From positions 1 to 64,000 of the forward strand of contig JAGFNK010000227.1 of assembly GCA_025769875.1 (NCBI GenBank): a stretch of DNA of 64,000 nucleotides, given 5' to 3'. Position 1 is the stretch's first letter, and every line of letters begins with the position of its first letter. Made by a program: the position numbers and the translations under genes. Shown here piece by piece: positions 54,330-64,000 of this stretch. Source of the stretch: Russula earlei. Lineage: Eukaryota > Basidiomycota > Agaricomycetes > Russulales > Russulaceae. The notes under the pieces were generated by a model, which saw only the letters and a list, made by a program, of their open reading frames with translations, was not told the origin of the DNA and did not search any database.

Positions 54330-55587
54330 CTAATCGGTCTCAGGGCCCGACTCACGGAGTTCATTGCCTTCGACTTCTGGCCATGTGCTCTGGGGCCCCA
54401 TTGCTCTGGGGCAGAAGCCTCTGTAACTTCGATGAGTCCTCCTGAGGATGCAATCCACCTGTCCACTACAGTTGGTGTGAGGTCTGTTGCAGTCCTTGTT
54501 CCAGTGCCCTCTGGTGCTGCAATGTTTGCAAATGTGTTGCCGTTTCTGAAGTTGGTGACGCTGCACCTTGGTCATGCATGTGGGGGTGAGAGGGGTGTTG
54601 GGAGTGCTAGCATCATCGGAGTACATTTGAGGGAAGTGGGAGGGTGAGCCCATAGGGGCATCATTCTGGGACTGGTCAATGACACAAGGTAGGTACTCGA
54701 GGGGAGGGGTTAAAGAGAGAGGAGGATGAGTGGGCAGTGGAGGAGAAGGGGGGGCAGATGGTTCTTTTGATTTCTCAATCCTGTCATAGCTTCCCGCAAG
54801 TGAGTAGTACGGTCCAGCGCCACAGGTGAGGCCTCCATCGCTCATCATGTTGTTGAGTTGGTGACGGACTTGGATGGAGGTATTGTTGGCCCAAAGGCAA
54901 CTGCAGATGGCAGCAGTCTCTTTAGTATGGGATTGGATTTCGTGGAGTCAATCAGCGAGTTGCCCTTGAAGGACACAGAGGGCCCCTTGGATAGAGGCAT
55001 GCTTGCCTTCTAAAACCTTTAGGTGGAACAAGCTAGTACAGAGGGCAGTAGATGTTGGCAAGGGCACCTGGGTCATGGAGGTTTTCGAGCGCCTGGGCGA
55101 CATTGAAGTGGAAGGGATGGTCCTCAATTAAGAGGTGGAGGTCAGAGGCAGTGGTGGAAGGGTGGGGAGCTGAGATGATGGGCTGAGTGATGAGTTTTTC
55201 TCCATAAGTGGGTTCTCCTCGACCCATAGTTCCAAGAATCATAGGCTTGTCACCATATAAAGCAATATGTAAGTATGGAAGTAGACATTTTTGTCTGTTA
55301 ACATTAATGTAAAAGGGGGGAACATGCATGTATGGTTCGTAAACAAACCATGGAGGGCCAGGGTGAGTGGGGTCTGCCTCAGTCGGGGTAGGCGAAGGGG
55401 TTCCTTCACGGATGGCAAGCGGGTTGAGGGTGGCAGCAAGGTCCTGGAGTTCAGCCTCATCTGGGACGATGAAGGTGTGCTGGTCGATGATGTGTTGTAT
55501 GATTTCGGGTGAAAGGGGTTCTTGTTTAATAGTGGGGGAAGGAGTAAGGATAGGCACGGGAGAGGAAGAAGAGATTGGGGAAGACAT
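54330..55587 (-). pseudogene. Third coding module of element E, zinc knuckle
   Basis: Begins MSSPISSSSPVPI (55587), Ser/Pro-rich, then PDEAELQDLAATLNP and a conserved globular block HPGPPWFVYEPYMHVPP...YGEKLITQP. It stops at TAG near 55033. After a short helical stretch the frame of 54848-54330 has a Pro-rich linker and the CCHC knuckle CKHCSTRGHWNKDC. Layout matches the modules of families A and F: block with PG-PW, helix, Pro-rich linker, knuckle near the end. Two stops interrupt it. Confidence 0.78.
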
Positions 55588-55817
55588 GGGAGTGTTGTAG
55601 GTTGAAGTAGCATGCTCATGGTGCCAGGCTGACCACTCAGAGGGAGTGGGGGTATTTATGGAGGCTGATCATGTAATGTGGTTCCAAACCAAGTCCATAA
55701 GTACTGCCCTACGTATGGGTAAGTGAAACTCTGAAAAACGGGGGTCCATCATGAGAAGTTGAAACCCGCGGAAGTTGCCAGGGGAGAGAATTCCAGAAAA
55801 GAGTTGTTCCCTGGCGG

Positions 55818-57172
55818 CTATATTGAAGATGGTGTGTCCATGGTCAGGGATAGTAGATCATTAACTGAGTAGGAAGGGGGGTTACGGGAGTTGACTCGGG
55901 GAAGTAAGGTACGTTGTTGTATCGTAAGGTTTTGAAACTGATTTTCCAAGTCATCTAGACTTTCGTCTGAGTGGTGTGATTCTATGGGGTCAAGGTTAGT
56001 GGTAGACATGGTGCGGAGTTTGATGGGTTGTTCTAGGTGGAACATGGTGATGGCATCTTGAGCGTTTTTAAGGTTAGAGAGGGGTTCCCACATGTCTTCT
56101 GCTGCAGAATATCCTTTCCACCGGACCCTGTATTGGAGTCGGTTTCTATGGGTCTGTTGGGCGGTGATCTTCTCAACTTCATATTCTCCTGACAGGAGAT
56201 CAGGTGGTGGTTCAGAGAAGTTTGGTCCGTGTTCAGCTGTTTCTGTGACTGGAGATAGGAGGGAGGCGTGAAACACATTATGGATGCTCCATTGGGGGGG
56301 AAGTCAGAGTTGGTAGGCGACATGGGAGATTCTTTTGGTAACAGTAAAAGGGCCAAACCGCTTAGGATGGAACTTCTGAAACTGATGGGGGGTTTTTAGG
56401 TTAGTGCCTTCCAACCAAACTTTCTGTCCTTCTTCAAAACCCTTGAACTTAGTTTCTTTGATCCAATTGTTTTGTGTCCTCCTCATCGCTTCTTGTGCTG
56501 CTTCCCTCATATCCTTCAGTGCTTGGAGTCGTTCTTGGATTCCAGGGAACTTGGACTTGAGTTGGGTGCCAAGCCCTTGAGGGTCAAAGCCTATGAGGAG
56601 TTTGTATGGGGTTCTCTTGGTGGTGGTGGATTTGTGGGCGTTAAAATGGTATTGGGCTATGGGGAGCCAGTGCGCCCATTCTTCTTGCTTCTCCCCTGTG
56701 TAGATGTGCAGGTACATTTCCAAAGTTTGATTGGTTCTTTCTGACTGTCCATCAGTTTGGGGATGATATGCGGTGCTCAGGTTTTGGTTAATCCTGAGGA
56801 TTCGGGAGACTTCTTGAAACAGGTTGGAGGTAAAGCGGGAGTTGCAGTCAGAGATGATCTTGGAGGGAACTCCAGTCCATGGGAAGGTGTATTGTAAAAA
56901 TAATTTAGCCATCTGTAGGGTTCCCATGTCCTTATGGCAAGGTATGAATATGGCTGCTTTAGTGGAGTCGTGGTCAGTAATGGTCATAATGGCATTGTTT
57001 CCTTCTGATGGTGGGAGGTTGACAATCCAATCAATGGCCACAGTTTGGAAGGGTTTCTGAAACTCCTGGGGGAATGGGGTAAATTGGGGGGCGAGTTGGG
57101 TGTGTAGAGGATTTGTTGGCCTGACAGGTGGCACAGCCTCGGATGTAGTCCTGGATAAAGTAGGCCATTTTT
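55818..57172 (-). pseudogene. Element E integrase with chromodomain
   Basis: From high to low coordinate: zinc-finger end YIRGCATCQANKSSTHP in one frame, then a frameshift near 57065. The core has VAIDWIVNLPPSEGNN, IISDCNSRFTSN (usual Arg-Asp is Cys-Asn) and TAYHPQTDGQSERTNQ. HWLPIAQYHFNAHKS and the GPY/F motif FGPFTVTKRISHVAYQL follow. A stop near 56304 precedes the frame with MFHASLLSPVTE and the chromodomain LQYRVRWKGYSAAEDMWEPLSN. It ends in TGA or similar at 55818 after a C-terminal tail. The 230 bases to the third module (55588-55817) hold no clear gene, although the frame before the module ATG is partly open. Confidence 0.85.
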
Positions 57173-57671
57173 TGTCACCAACTGGGGGTGGTGTCGCTGA
57201 CAAATAAGTTCACGCACAAGACGAGCGCAGCGAGTTGAGCGAGACACTAAGTCTTCGCGAGTTTCAGGGATCTCGGAGACAATATCGCCAAGGCGAATAT
57301 GTTCCACGGAGAAGGGAAACGATGAATAAGTCTTCGCGTTGGGAAGACTTATGAGTGGAAGAGATTTCAGAAGAGTTGCTTGATGTCTTGCAAGCCTACA
57401 AGTTCCAAAGCGAGAAAACCAGTGATATTTCACAGGAGAACAAGCTTAGAGCTTGTTCTCCTTGAGCGACAGTCTTAAATACATACAGAGTACTATATCA
57501 AATAGTAATCATGAGGTAGAGGCGAGGCTGATTGAACTGGAACATGCAGGAAACGTCTGGTATGTACTGAGGCTACAGGAGAGTCATAAAACACACAGGA
57601 AACTTGAGACATGTCCAGGTAGGCTTATCCTGGTTGCCTGGTCTGGTCCAAATTACCTGGTTCTTGTGACA
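57173..57671 (-). repeat. 3' LTR-F of element F2
   Basis: A 499-bp inverse of LTR-F (TGTCACCAACTGG...CTTGTGACA on the plus strand). The polypurine tract is the inverse of CCCCCTTGTTAAGG directly to its right. Confidence 0.9.
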
Positions 57672-57682
57672 TCACCCCCTTG

Positions 57683-58950
57683 TTAAGGTCTAACCTGTGT
57701 AGGGGTGAACATTGGAGATGCAACGATGAGTATGATAATGAAGTTGGTCTCGAGGAACTCAGGCACATCTTTTGCAGTTTGCATCGTCGATGCGGAGTTC
57801 TGCAAAGTTCTGCCCTGTGTCCTGTGGCGATTGCAGAGGACACAGGTGGTAATTTTGGGGCAATCGACAGTGTCATGTCCGCCGTCAAGACACCAGGCAC
57901 ACTTGTCAGAGGTATGAGGGGAGAATTGATACCATGGGTCCATGATTGCTTCCTTGGCCTCTTTGTGTTCCTGTTCGGTCAGTTGTGGCATGGATTGGAA
58001 TAGGATTCTGGGCTCGAGTTCGGGTCTTGGCATTAGCCTTTGCCAGCTTGACTTCACTGTCTTGCATCTCCCATAACATGTTGTGGTAACGCCCTCTGGC
58101 TGTGATGAGTTGGTTGGCCATCTGTCATGCTTTTTTAATGGCAAATCGGTAATGAAGGACTTCAGCTTTGAGTGACAAATCTTGTTCGAAGGTGAGGGCT
58201 TCATTTACGGCCTTAGTGTGTTTGAGTCCTTCTTTGAATAGAAAGGCATCTTTTGTGGTGAGGAGAGGTCGAGGATAGGGATCGGCACGAGCTCGAACTG
58301 AAAGCCGATGAGTGGGGCATCCAGGACCATACGTGGCGATGACTGATGGGAACCCATTAGTGAGGTTTGGCAAGATGAATCGTGGAGGAATGGTATCGTC
58401 TTCATTTCCTGGGTCAGGGATTAAGATGTCGAGCCCTAGAGTTCCTTCCACCCAGCCGTCTCCTAGTTCTCATAGTTCGGCCATGGTATCTGTTCCAGGG
58501 GCTATAGGTGTAGTATAGGCAGGGGGGGAGTGTTGTTGTCGCGTAGTGGAACTGGGGCAAAGTTTTCATTAAGGAGTATCAGGTTGTTTGGTTGTTGAGG
58601 GATAGGTGTGTCAAGTCGAGGGGGAATGGGGATAGGATCAGGGAGAGGGGGAACAGACGTGGTAAGATGGGCTGCGAATAATTGGGGAGTTAGTTCCCCT
58701 GGTTGGAGAATGATTGCCAAAGGCTCGTAATATGGTGGATAGGTCTTCCTCATTCCAGAGTTCTTGGGCCTGTGCTATCATTGCTGCGTGTCAGTGCAGC
58801 GCGTCGTACTAAGAGTCGAGTGTTGATAGTTGCGGCTGTGGATGGGGATGGTTCTCTGGAGATTGGTAGGGGGATAAGGGTTGGAGTGTATGGAGGAGTG
58901 GGTACAAGGGTAGCAGAGGAAGTGGAGGGTGAGTTGGCATTGGAGGACAT
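57683..58950 (-). pseudogene. Third coding module of element F2
   Basis: Starts MSSNANSPSTSSATLVPTPP at 58950, about 55 bases after the pol TAA (59006-59008), so here it is a separate ORF. A Ser/Thr/Pro-rich N-terminus is followed, after shifts near 58750 and 58480, by LGLDILIPDPGNEDDTIPP, YGPGCPTHRLSV and a helical region. A TGA stands in KKA*QMAN, the same place as in element F. LEPRILFQSMPQLTEQEHKE and the knuckle CAWCLDGGHDTVDC follow. The second knuckle begins (CVLCNRHRT) but is lost to a shift. It is the most complete version of the family-F module. Confidence 0.8.
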
Positions 58951-59005
58951 GTTGGAATAAAGGGGAGTGAGCGGTGGGAAATGTTGGTTGGGGATAGTGA
59001 CTCTT

Positions 59006-62000
59006 TTATGTGTTGAGTCGTCCAGCCATGGCGGAGTAAAATTCTTTTAGAAGTTCTGGGGCACTAAGGTTGTGGTGGTTGACCCATGAGTCATCTGATG
59101 ATGGGTAGCCTTTCCAGTGCACGAGATATTGAAGTTTACATGTTTGTCCGAATCTTCTGGCATCTAGAATGGCCTCAATTTCATATTCTTCTTCATTATC
59201 GATGATCGGGGGAGGTCAGTGCAAACGGCGTGCCATATTCCTCCATTTCTATATAAGGTAGGAGTAGGTTAATATAGAAAACTGTCATGTATCTTCATGG
59301 ATGATGGAAGTTGGAGCTGGTAGACAACTTTGGAAATTTTCTTAATGATGGGGAATGGTCCATAATGTTTTGGTGTCAGCTTGCAATTTCCTCGTGTCTT
59401 GAGGTTTTTGCCTTCTAGCCATACAAGGGTTCCTTCTTTCATTTCTGGGATGTCAGGTTTTCGGGGTTGTTGTTTATGTTCTAAAAGTTGTTGTGCTGTC
59501 CCATCTAGATTGTTCTAGTTCTTTGAGGCGATCGGTGGAGGCGGGGATGTTGTTGTCTTCTAGGTTTATGTTGATCTGGGGTCTAAATCCCATAAGGAGT
59601 TCGTGTGATGATCATCGTGACACTTCGTGTTTCCATGAGTTATGTGCGTATTCTGCAATAGGGAGCATTTTTGCCCAGGAGTGTGGATGGGTCATGGTCC
59701 AGGGTCTTAGATATTGTTCTAGCCAGGCGTTCATTCTTTCAGTTTGTCCATCAGTCTGGGGGATGAAATGCGGTTGACATGTTCTGTTTGACGCCTAGAC
59801 TTTTACATATTGCTTTAGAGAAGTTCGATGTGAATCGAGGGTCTCTATCGGATATGATTCTTTTTGGAACACCGAACCATGGCATGAGGTGTTTTAGATA
59901 CTCGTGTGCGACACCTGTTCCATCGATCATTTTGTTACATGGGATGAATTTGGTTGCTTTGGAACATCCTTGATCAACAATGGTAAGGATGCTGTCGAAT
60001 CCTTCTGATTTCAGTAGGTCAGTGATGAGGTCCATTGATACGTATTGGAAGGGGCCTTGTTCAATGTGTGTGTCAAGTGGAAAGGTCGTGGCCTTCTTTC
60101 TTGGTAAATTGGTTTTGGATTCTTGGCATTTGGCACAGCCTTTTATGTATTGCTCTACAAATTGTCGCAATCTGGGTCCTTTGTAATGTTGCTTAACTAG
60201 GTCCCATGTATTGGCTATTCCAGGGTGTCCTGCAGATGGGGTGTCATGGAATTGTTGTAAGACTTCTCGTCGTTTATCTAGTTTGTCAGGTAGGTAAATC
60301 TTTCATGTAAAAATTTCAGGTGGGAGGAGTGTAGTTTTTTGTTCTTCTACCCCCTTGTTAAGGTCTTTGCAACAAGAGAGGGAGTCGGCAATGGTGTGGG
60401 TGTGTCCAGGGACATGTTTCATAGTTATGTTGAAGTCTTGCATGTATTGCATCCATCTTGCTTGTTGTCCAGTTAATTTTTGTGGTTCTTTGAAGTATGT
60501 AAGATTTTTGTGGTCTGTTCTTATTTGGATGGGCTTCTCTGCGCCTAGGAAGAATGGTCAACCACTTTTGAGACCAAAAATGACAGCAGTCAGTTCTTTG
60601 TCGTGTGCATCATAGTTTCTTTCTGCATCTAGTAACGTTCTTGAATAAAATGCTATAGGATGAAGTCCATCTTCGTATTCTTGAGAAATGACTGCTCCTA
60701 CAGCGAATCCTGATGCATCGGTGTCGAGGACAAATTGTTTGGTCTAGTCTGGAGTTCATAGGGTTGGGTAGGATATACATGCATCTTTCAGTGTTTGGAA
60801 TGCTAATTCCTCCCTGGACGTCCATTCCCATTGTCTGTTCTTTTTTGTTAAGTCATTGAGAGGTCTGGCTTTTATTGAGAAATTTGGAATGAAGTTGCGG
60901 TAGAAGTTGCAGAACCCTAGGAAACTTCGGACTTCTTTCAATGTTTTTGGTGTAGGCCAATCTTTGATTCCTTTGACCTTGACTGGGTCCATGGTAATTT
61001 TTCCTTCACCAATGATTACTCCTAGGTATTCAACCTTTCTTTTGTGGAATTGACACTTTTCCAGTTTGAGATATAAATCATGTTGTTTCAATTTTAATAG
61101 GATGTGTTCAACTTTGGATTCATGTTCTTCTTTGTCGTCTTTTGTGGCGATGATGATATCATCCATGTAGATTTTAAGCCATCCTTGGGTGAGTTCTTCT
61201 TGAAAGATGTTGTCCATCATGGTTTGAAAGGTTGCTGGGGAGTTGGTCAATCCAAAAAACATTACTGTTGGTTCAAATAACCCATCACTGGTCTTGAAGG
61301 CGGCTTTCCATTCGTCTCCCTCTTTGATTCTAATGTTGTTGTAGCCCCATCTGACGTCAAATTTGGTAAAGAGTTCTTTGTTCACCAGAGCGTGTATTAA
61401 TTCTGGGATTAAAGGTAATGGATAGATGTTGGGTATGGTCCATTTATTCAAGTTTCTGTAGTCTTGCACTGGTCGGAATTTGCCATCTTTCTTTTTAATT
61501 AGGAAGAAGCCGCTCGCGTATGGTGAGTTGGATCTTCTGATTCGTTTCAGTCGTAGATTTTGTTCAAGGAATTTTCCTTGTTCCTCTTTCTCTTTAGGTG
61601 AGAGAGGATATACTCTACAATTGATTGTTGTGGGGGCGTCAGGCTTGACATCGATGGTGTGGTCCCATTTTCTTGGTCCAGGGAATCTTTCTGACTCTTG
61701 TTCCTTAAAGACTTGGCCATAAATATGGTATTGGGGGGGAACTATCTGTTGCCAAGTTAGTTGTTTTGACTCCATTTGGGATTCCACCAGTTGTTGGGCA
61801 ATCATAGTTTTTCGTAATTGGGTTTGCATCCATAATTCATCACCTTCTTCCCATCCGGTGATATTTTTTATCCATTCTGGTGTCTCTTCATCTCCAGACA
61901 GGGCTACCTTTCCCATCAGCATTCCTTTGGTCCAATTGATCCTAGGGTTTGTTGATTCAAGGAAAGGATATCCTAAAATCAGATCGTCTTGTCTGATGTC

Positions 62001-62250
62001 TGCTATGAGTAATTGGTGTTTGCCTTTTTGCCCTAACAGTTTTAGTTCAAGGTCTACTGCTCGGGTGATCTTTCCCAGACTGGTTGGGAGTGTTGTCGAC
62101 ATTCTTTACTATTCTGGGTGTTGACAATTCCCATGTTTTCAGGTTGAGTTCTTTGGTTAATTTGGGGGAGATGAAGCACTCAGTTGCTCTGCTGTCGATC
62201 AGTGCGACTTTGTTTTTGGCTTTTGAGGTTCCAACGTATATTGTCAATTT
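59006..62250 (-). pseudogene. pol of element F2
   Basis: The protease motif reads LIDSRATECF, with the catalytic-loop Gly changed to Arg (GGA to AGA). RT from 62102 has FRPVQDYRNLNKW, KFDVRWGYNN, FFGLTNSPATFQ and the catalytic IYMDDIIIAT. RNase H has VLDTDASGFAVGAV. Integrase (60170-59751) has GCAKCQESK, VSMDLITDLL and IISDRDPRFTSNF. A frameshift in HPQTDG near 59755 separates the rest and the chromodomain. TGA codons stand at about 60762, 60750, 60555 and 60304 (read on the minus strand); the last two coincide with TGA codons in element F. Confidence 0.88.
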
Positions 62251-62356
62251 GACCTACATTGACTTGTTTATAGTATTATACACATTGGTGGTACCTAAGG
62301 CCCAAGCTATCGCCGATATGCTCAGGCATCCGAAAATTCCTTTCCCCTCATCGTTG

Positions 62357-63995
62357 TCAGGTTTCTCCAGTCAGCATTCTGATGAATTCTTCTCTTTCTT
62401 CTTTGGAGAGGGCTTTAGCAGCCTTCGCAACTTTAGCGGTTGTGCTTTCTTCCACGATCTCGACAATGGAGGATTCGGATGTGGTGGTGGTGGTTACTTC
62501 TGCTGTGCGTGCACGTGTTGCTTCATGTTTTGGTTTAGTGGGGCAATCTCTGGCGAGGTGGCCTTGTTTTGAGCAGTGAAAACATCTGCCCTCTGCTGTG
62601 GTGTTTTTCCTTTTCAGCTTCGGTGATTGCTTTACGTGCTGCACCAGTGCTGGTGTCCATCGCATTTGGGTCTCGAGGTGGAAGGTGTGCTCGTGGTGCA
62701 GTGGTGTTATTGGTGGTGCTGCCACGTGTTCTGCAGGTGGAGAGACGAGCCCAGGGGCAGTTTGAATTTGCATTGCGATTGTGTGTATTGGCATGGTCAG
62801 TGAGGACCGTGCATTTGTGCATCCAGATATGGTGTTGTTTCTGGGTGCCGGATATCCATTCCTGAAAGGTGGTCGGGTCTTCTTGACTGATGATAGCTTC
62901 AACTAGAGGTTTGGGAAGACCGCATGCAAATAGCCTCATGACCATCGGGTTGTCGGTGTGCAGAGATCCGCAACAGTGCAAGTAATTCGAAGTTTGCAAT
63001 ATATTCGTTGAGATTGTTTTCTTTCATCTTGAGCTCATGAAGTTGGTCTTGTGCGCGCTTGCGTTCAGCATAGTCAGCGGTAAATGCTCTCTTGAATTGT
63101 TGTTCCATAGCCTGCCAAGCTGTCAGTCCAAAGGGGATCTCATCAGGGTCCAACATGACTTTTTCATCAACGTGAGGTCCTTCCATTAGTGATAGGAAGT
63201 AGGCACACTTTTTGATGGGGTTTTGAGCAATCTTACTGTTGAAATTCATCCTCATGAAACGTTGGAACGTGGTGAGGAATGCATGAGTGTGTGCTCGGTT
63301 GCCGTTGAAGGCCTTAGGCAGGACACCTTCGAGTTCGCCATTGTCAGAGGGATGTGTGTCGCGATCGTACATGGCAGTATGCGTTGAAGTCATTAGGATC
63401 AGGGCTTGGAGGTTGTCTTCCATGTCTTCTGAAACCTTGGAACAGGGATGGGCATGGATACACCTGCACCGTTCCAGGGCGACGCAAGTTGTTGGGGTAC
63501 TTGTGCGGGAGGTTCTTCTGGTTCATCGGCCGCGATGAAGAGTTGCATCGTGGTCTCTGGTTCCTGTTCCATGGGTTCAGTGGGTGCAGGTCTGGGGGTT
63601 GGGGCATGAGATGGATTCTTTGAATTTGGGATTGGTTCTCCAGATTTGATGAGTTGTTCCATGTCAAGGCCTTTAAGGGGGTCAAAGGTCAGTCTGAGAG
63701 CTGGGCATGCGACATGGTAAGCCTTGAAGTAATCCTCGCGGCGTCGAATTTCGAACCATACACCGTAAAGAGTTCCAAGGCCAACCTTGGCCTTCCTGTA
63801 ATAAGCATAATACCCAGTCCATTGTACACTGTCTATTCGTACTCTGAGGAAGTGGGCATTTTCTCTAAAGGCCTCGGGGACCAGTGCATCGTCGAGGTCT
63901 GGGTTTAACTTGAAGGGACACTTGAGTTTCTTTAGTCCCTCTTCTGTGGGTTTTCCTTGTCCTTTGAACCTCCAGTCTCTGGCCATGGAAGTCAT
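62357..63995 (-). pseudogene. gag of element F2
   Basis: Starts MTSMARDWRFKGQGKPTEEG. The N-terminal domain (63995-63400) has WTGYYAYYRKAKVGLGTLYG and a Pro/Glu-rich linker. The capsid region in the next frame (63423-62900) has IKKCAYFLSLMEGPHVDEK and LTAWQAMEQQFKRAF. Another shift leads to LVEAIISQEDPTTFQEWIS and finally to the knuckle CFHCSKQGHLARDC (about 62585-62544) with an acidic C-terminus ending LTGET. Three frameshifts, no stops within the longest pieces; about 540 residues if continuous. Confidence 0.82.
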
Positions 63996-64000
63996 CTTTT

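Larger units (their letters stand above)
53900..57172 (-). mobile_element. Ty3/gypsy element E, 3' part only
   Basis: A minus-strand element: 3' LTR 53900-54299, third module, integrase with chromodomain. It is inserted in the copia integrase codons next to SDAGGEY (left flank CATCC, 53895-53899). Its own upstream part is displaced by element F2, which entered the integrase zinc-finger region at 57172. Confidence 0.88.
57173..64000 (-). mobile_element. Ty3/gypsy element F2, 5' end beyond the window
   Basis: The second member of family F, in reverse orientation: 3' LTR 57173-57671, third module, pol, gag starting at 63995. It inserted into the integrase of element E (left flank TTTTT, 57168-57172). 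Its frames are better kept than those of element F. Confidence 0.9.

Noticed and set aside
1..64000. tRNA, rRNA or other structural RNA genes
   Set aside because: None was recognised by eye. The TGGTATCAGAGC at 15966 is a primer-binding site, not a tRNA gene.

Overview
The window looks like the genome of a filamentous basidiomycete, probably an Agaricomycete. The basis is a GCN2-type kinase gene cut by about 25 very short GT-AG introns (one apparently GC-AG), Ty3 elements with chromodomain integrases, and a Tc1-like, a hAT and several foldback elements. No species can be named. About 85 percent of the window is transposable-element sequence, mostly broken. Host genes occupy one island at 19.8-28.6 kb. 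I name the LTR families A to F here; the names are local.

Left block (1-18.4 kb). A deleted Ty1/copia remnant (primer-binding site at 15966, pol end at 17587, 3' LTR 17752-18412) holds an outer Ty3 element whose 5' LTR is off the window. A second Ty3 element of the same LTR family sits in that element's integrase (2808-12758, TSD CAGCT on both sides). It carries a solo LTR-D (TSD CAGCC) and a solo LTR-B (TSD GGGCC). The outer gag carries a solo LTR-A (TSD TGTCC). The copia remnant holds a reverse solo LTR-B (TSD CAATC), itself split by LTR-C.

Host island (19.2-29.1 kb). A secreted aspartic protease on the minus strand (19798-22084) and GCN2 on the plus strand (22368-28636) are divergent over a 283-bp spacer. 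Copies of one palindromic MITE family lie on both sides. The pseudokinase stretch of GCN2 has four apparent +1 frameshifts; the kinase and HisRS-like parts read well.

Middle block (29.3-42.9 kb). One Ty3 element F (TSD CCAGC) is interrupted by a 3.9-kb foldback element with a Nudix hydrolase fragment in its loop, an apparently intact Tc1-like element, a solo LTR-C (TSD CTGCT), and a solo LTR-A (TSD TGCAG) in its 3' LTR.

Right block (44-64 kb). A truncated family-A element is split by LTR-C, which is cut by a minus-strand copia element (LTR-D). The copia integrase was hit by a hAT element (which holds an AT-rich foldback with TTA target duplications) and by Ty3 element E. Element E's integrase was hit by a second F-family element, F2, which runs off the right edge.

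The most interesting shared feature is a third coding module downstream of, or fused to, the integrase chromodomain in all three Ty3 lineages (A, E, F). It ends in one or two CCHC zinc knuckles, separate from the knuckle in gag. Also notable are in-frame TGA codons at identical positions in independent copies, and a graded CpG-to-TpG decay series among the LTR-A copies.
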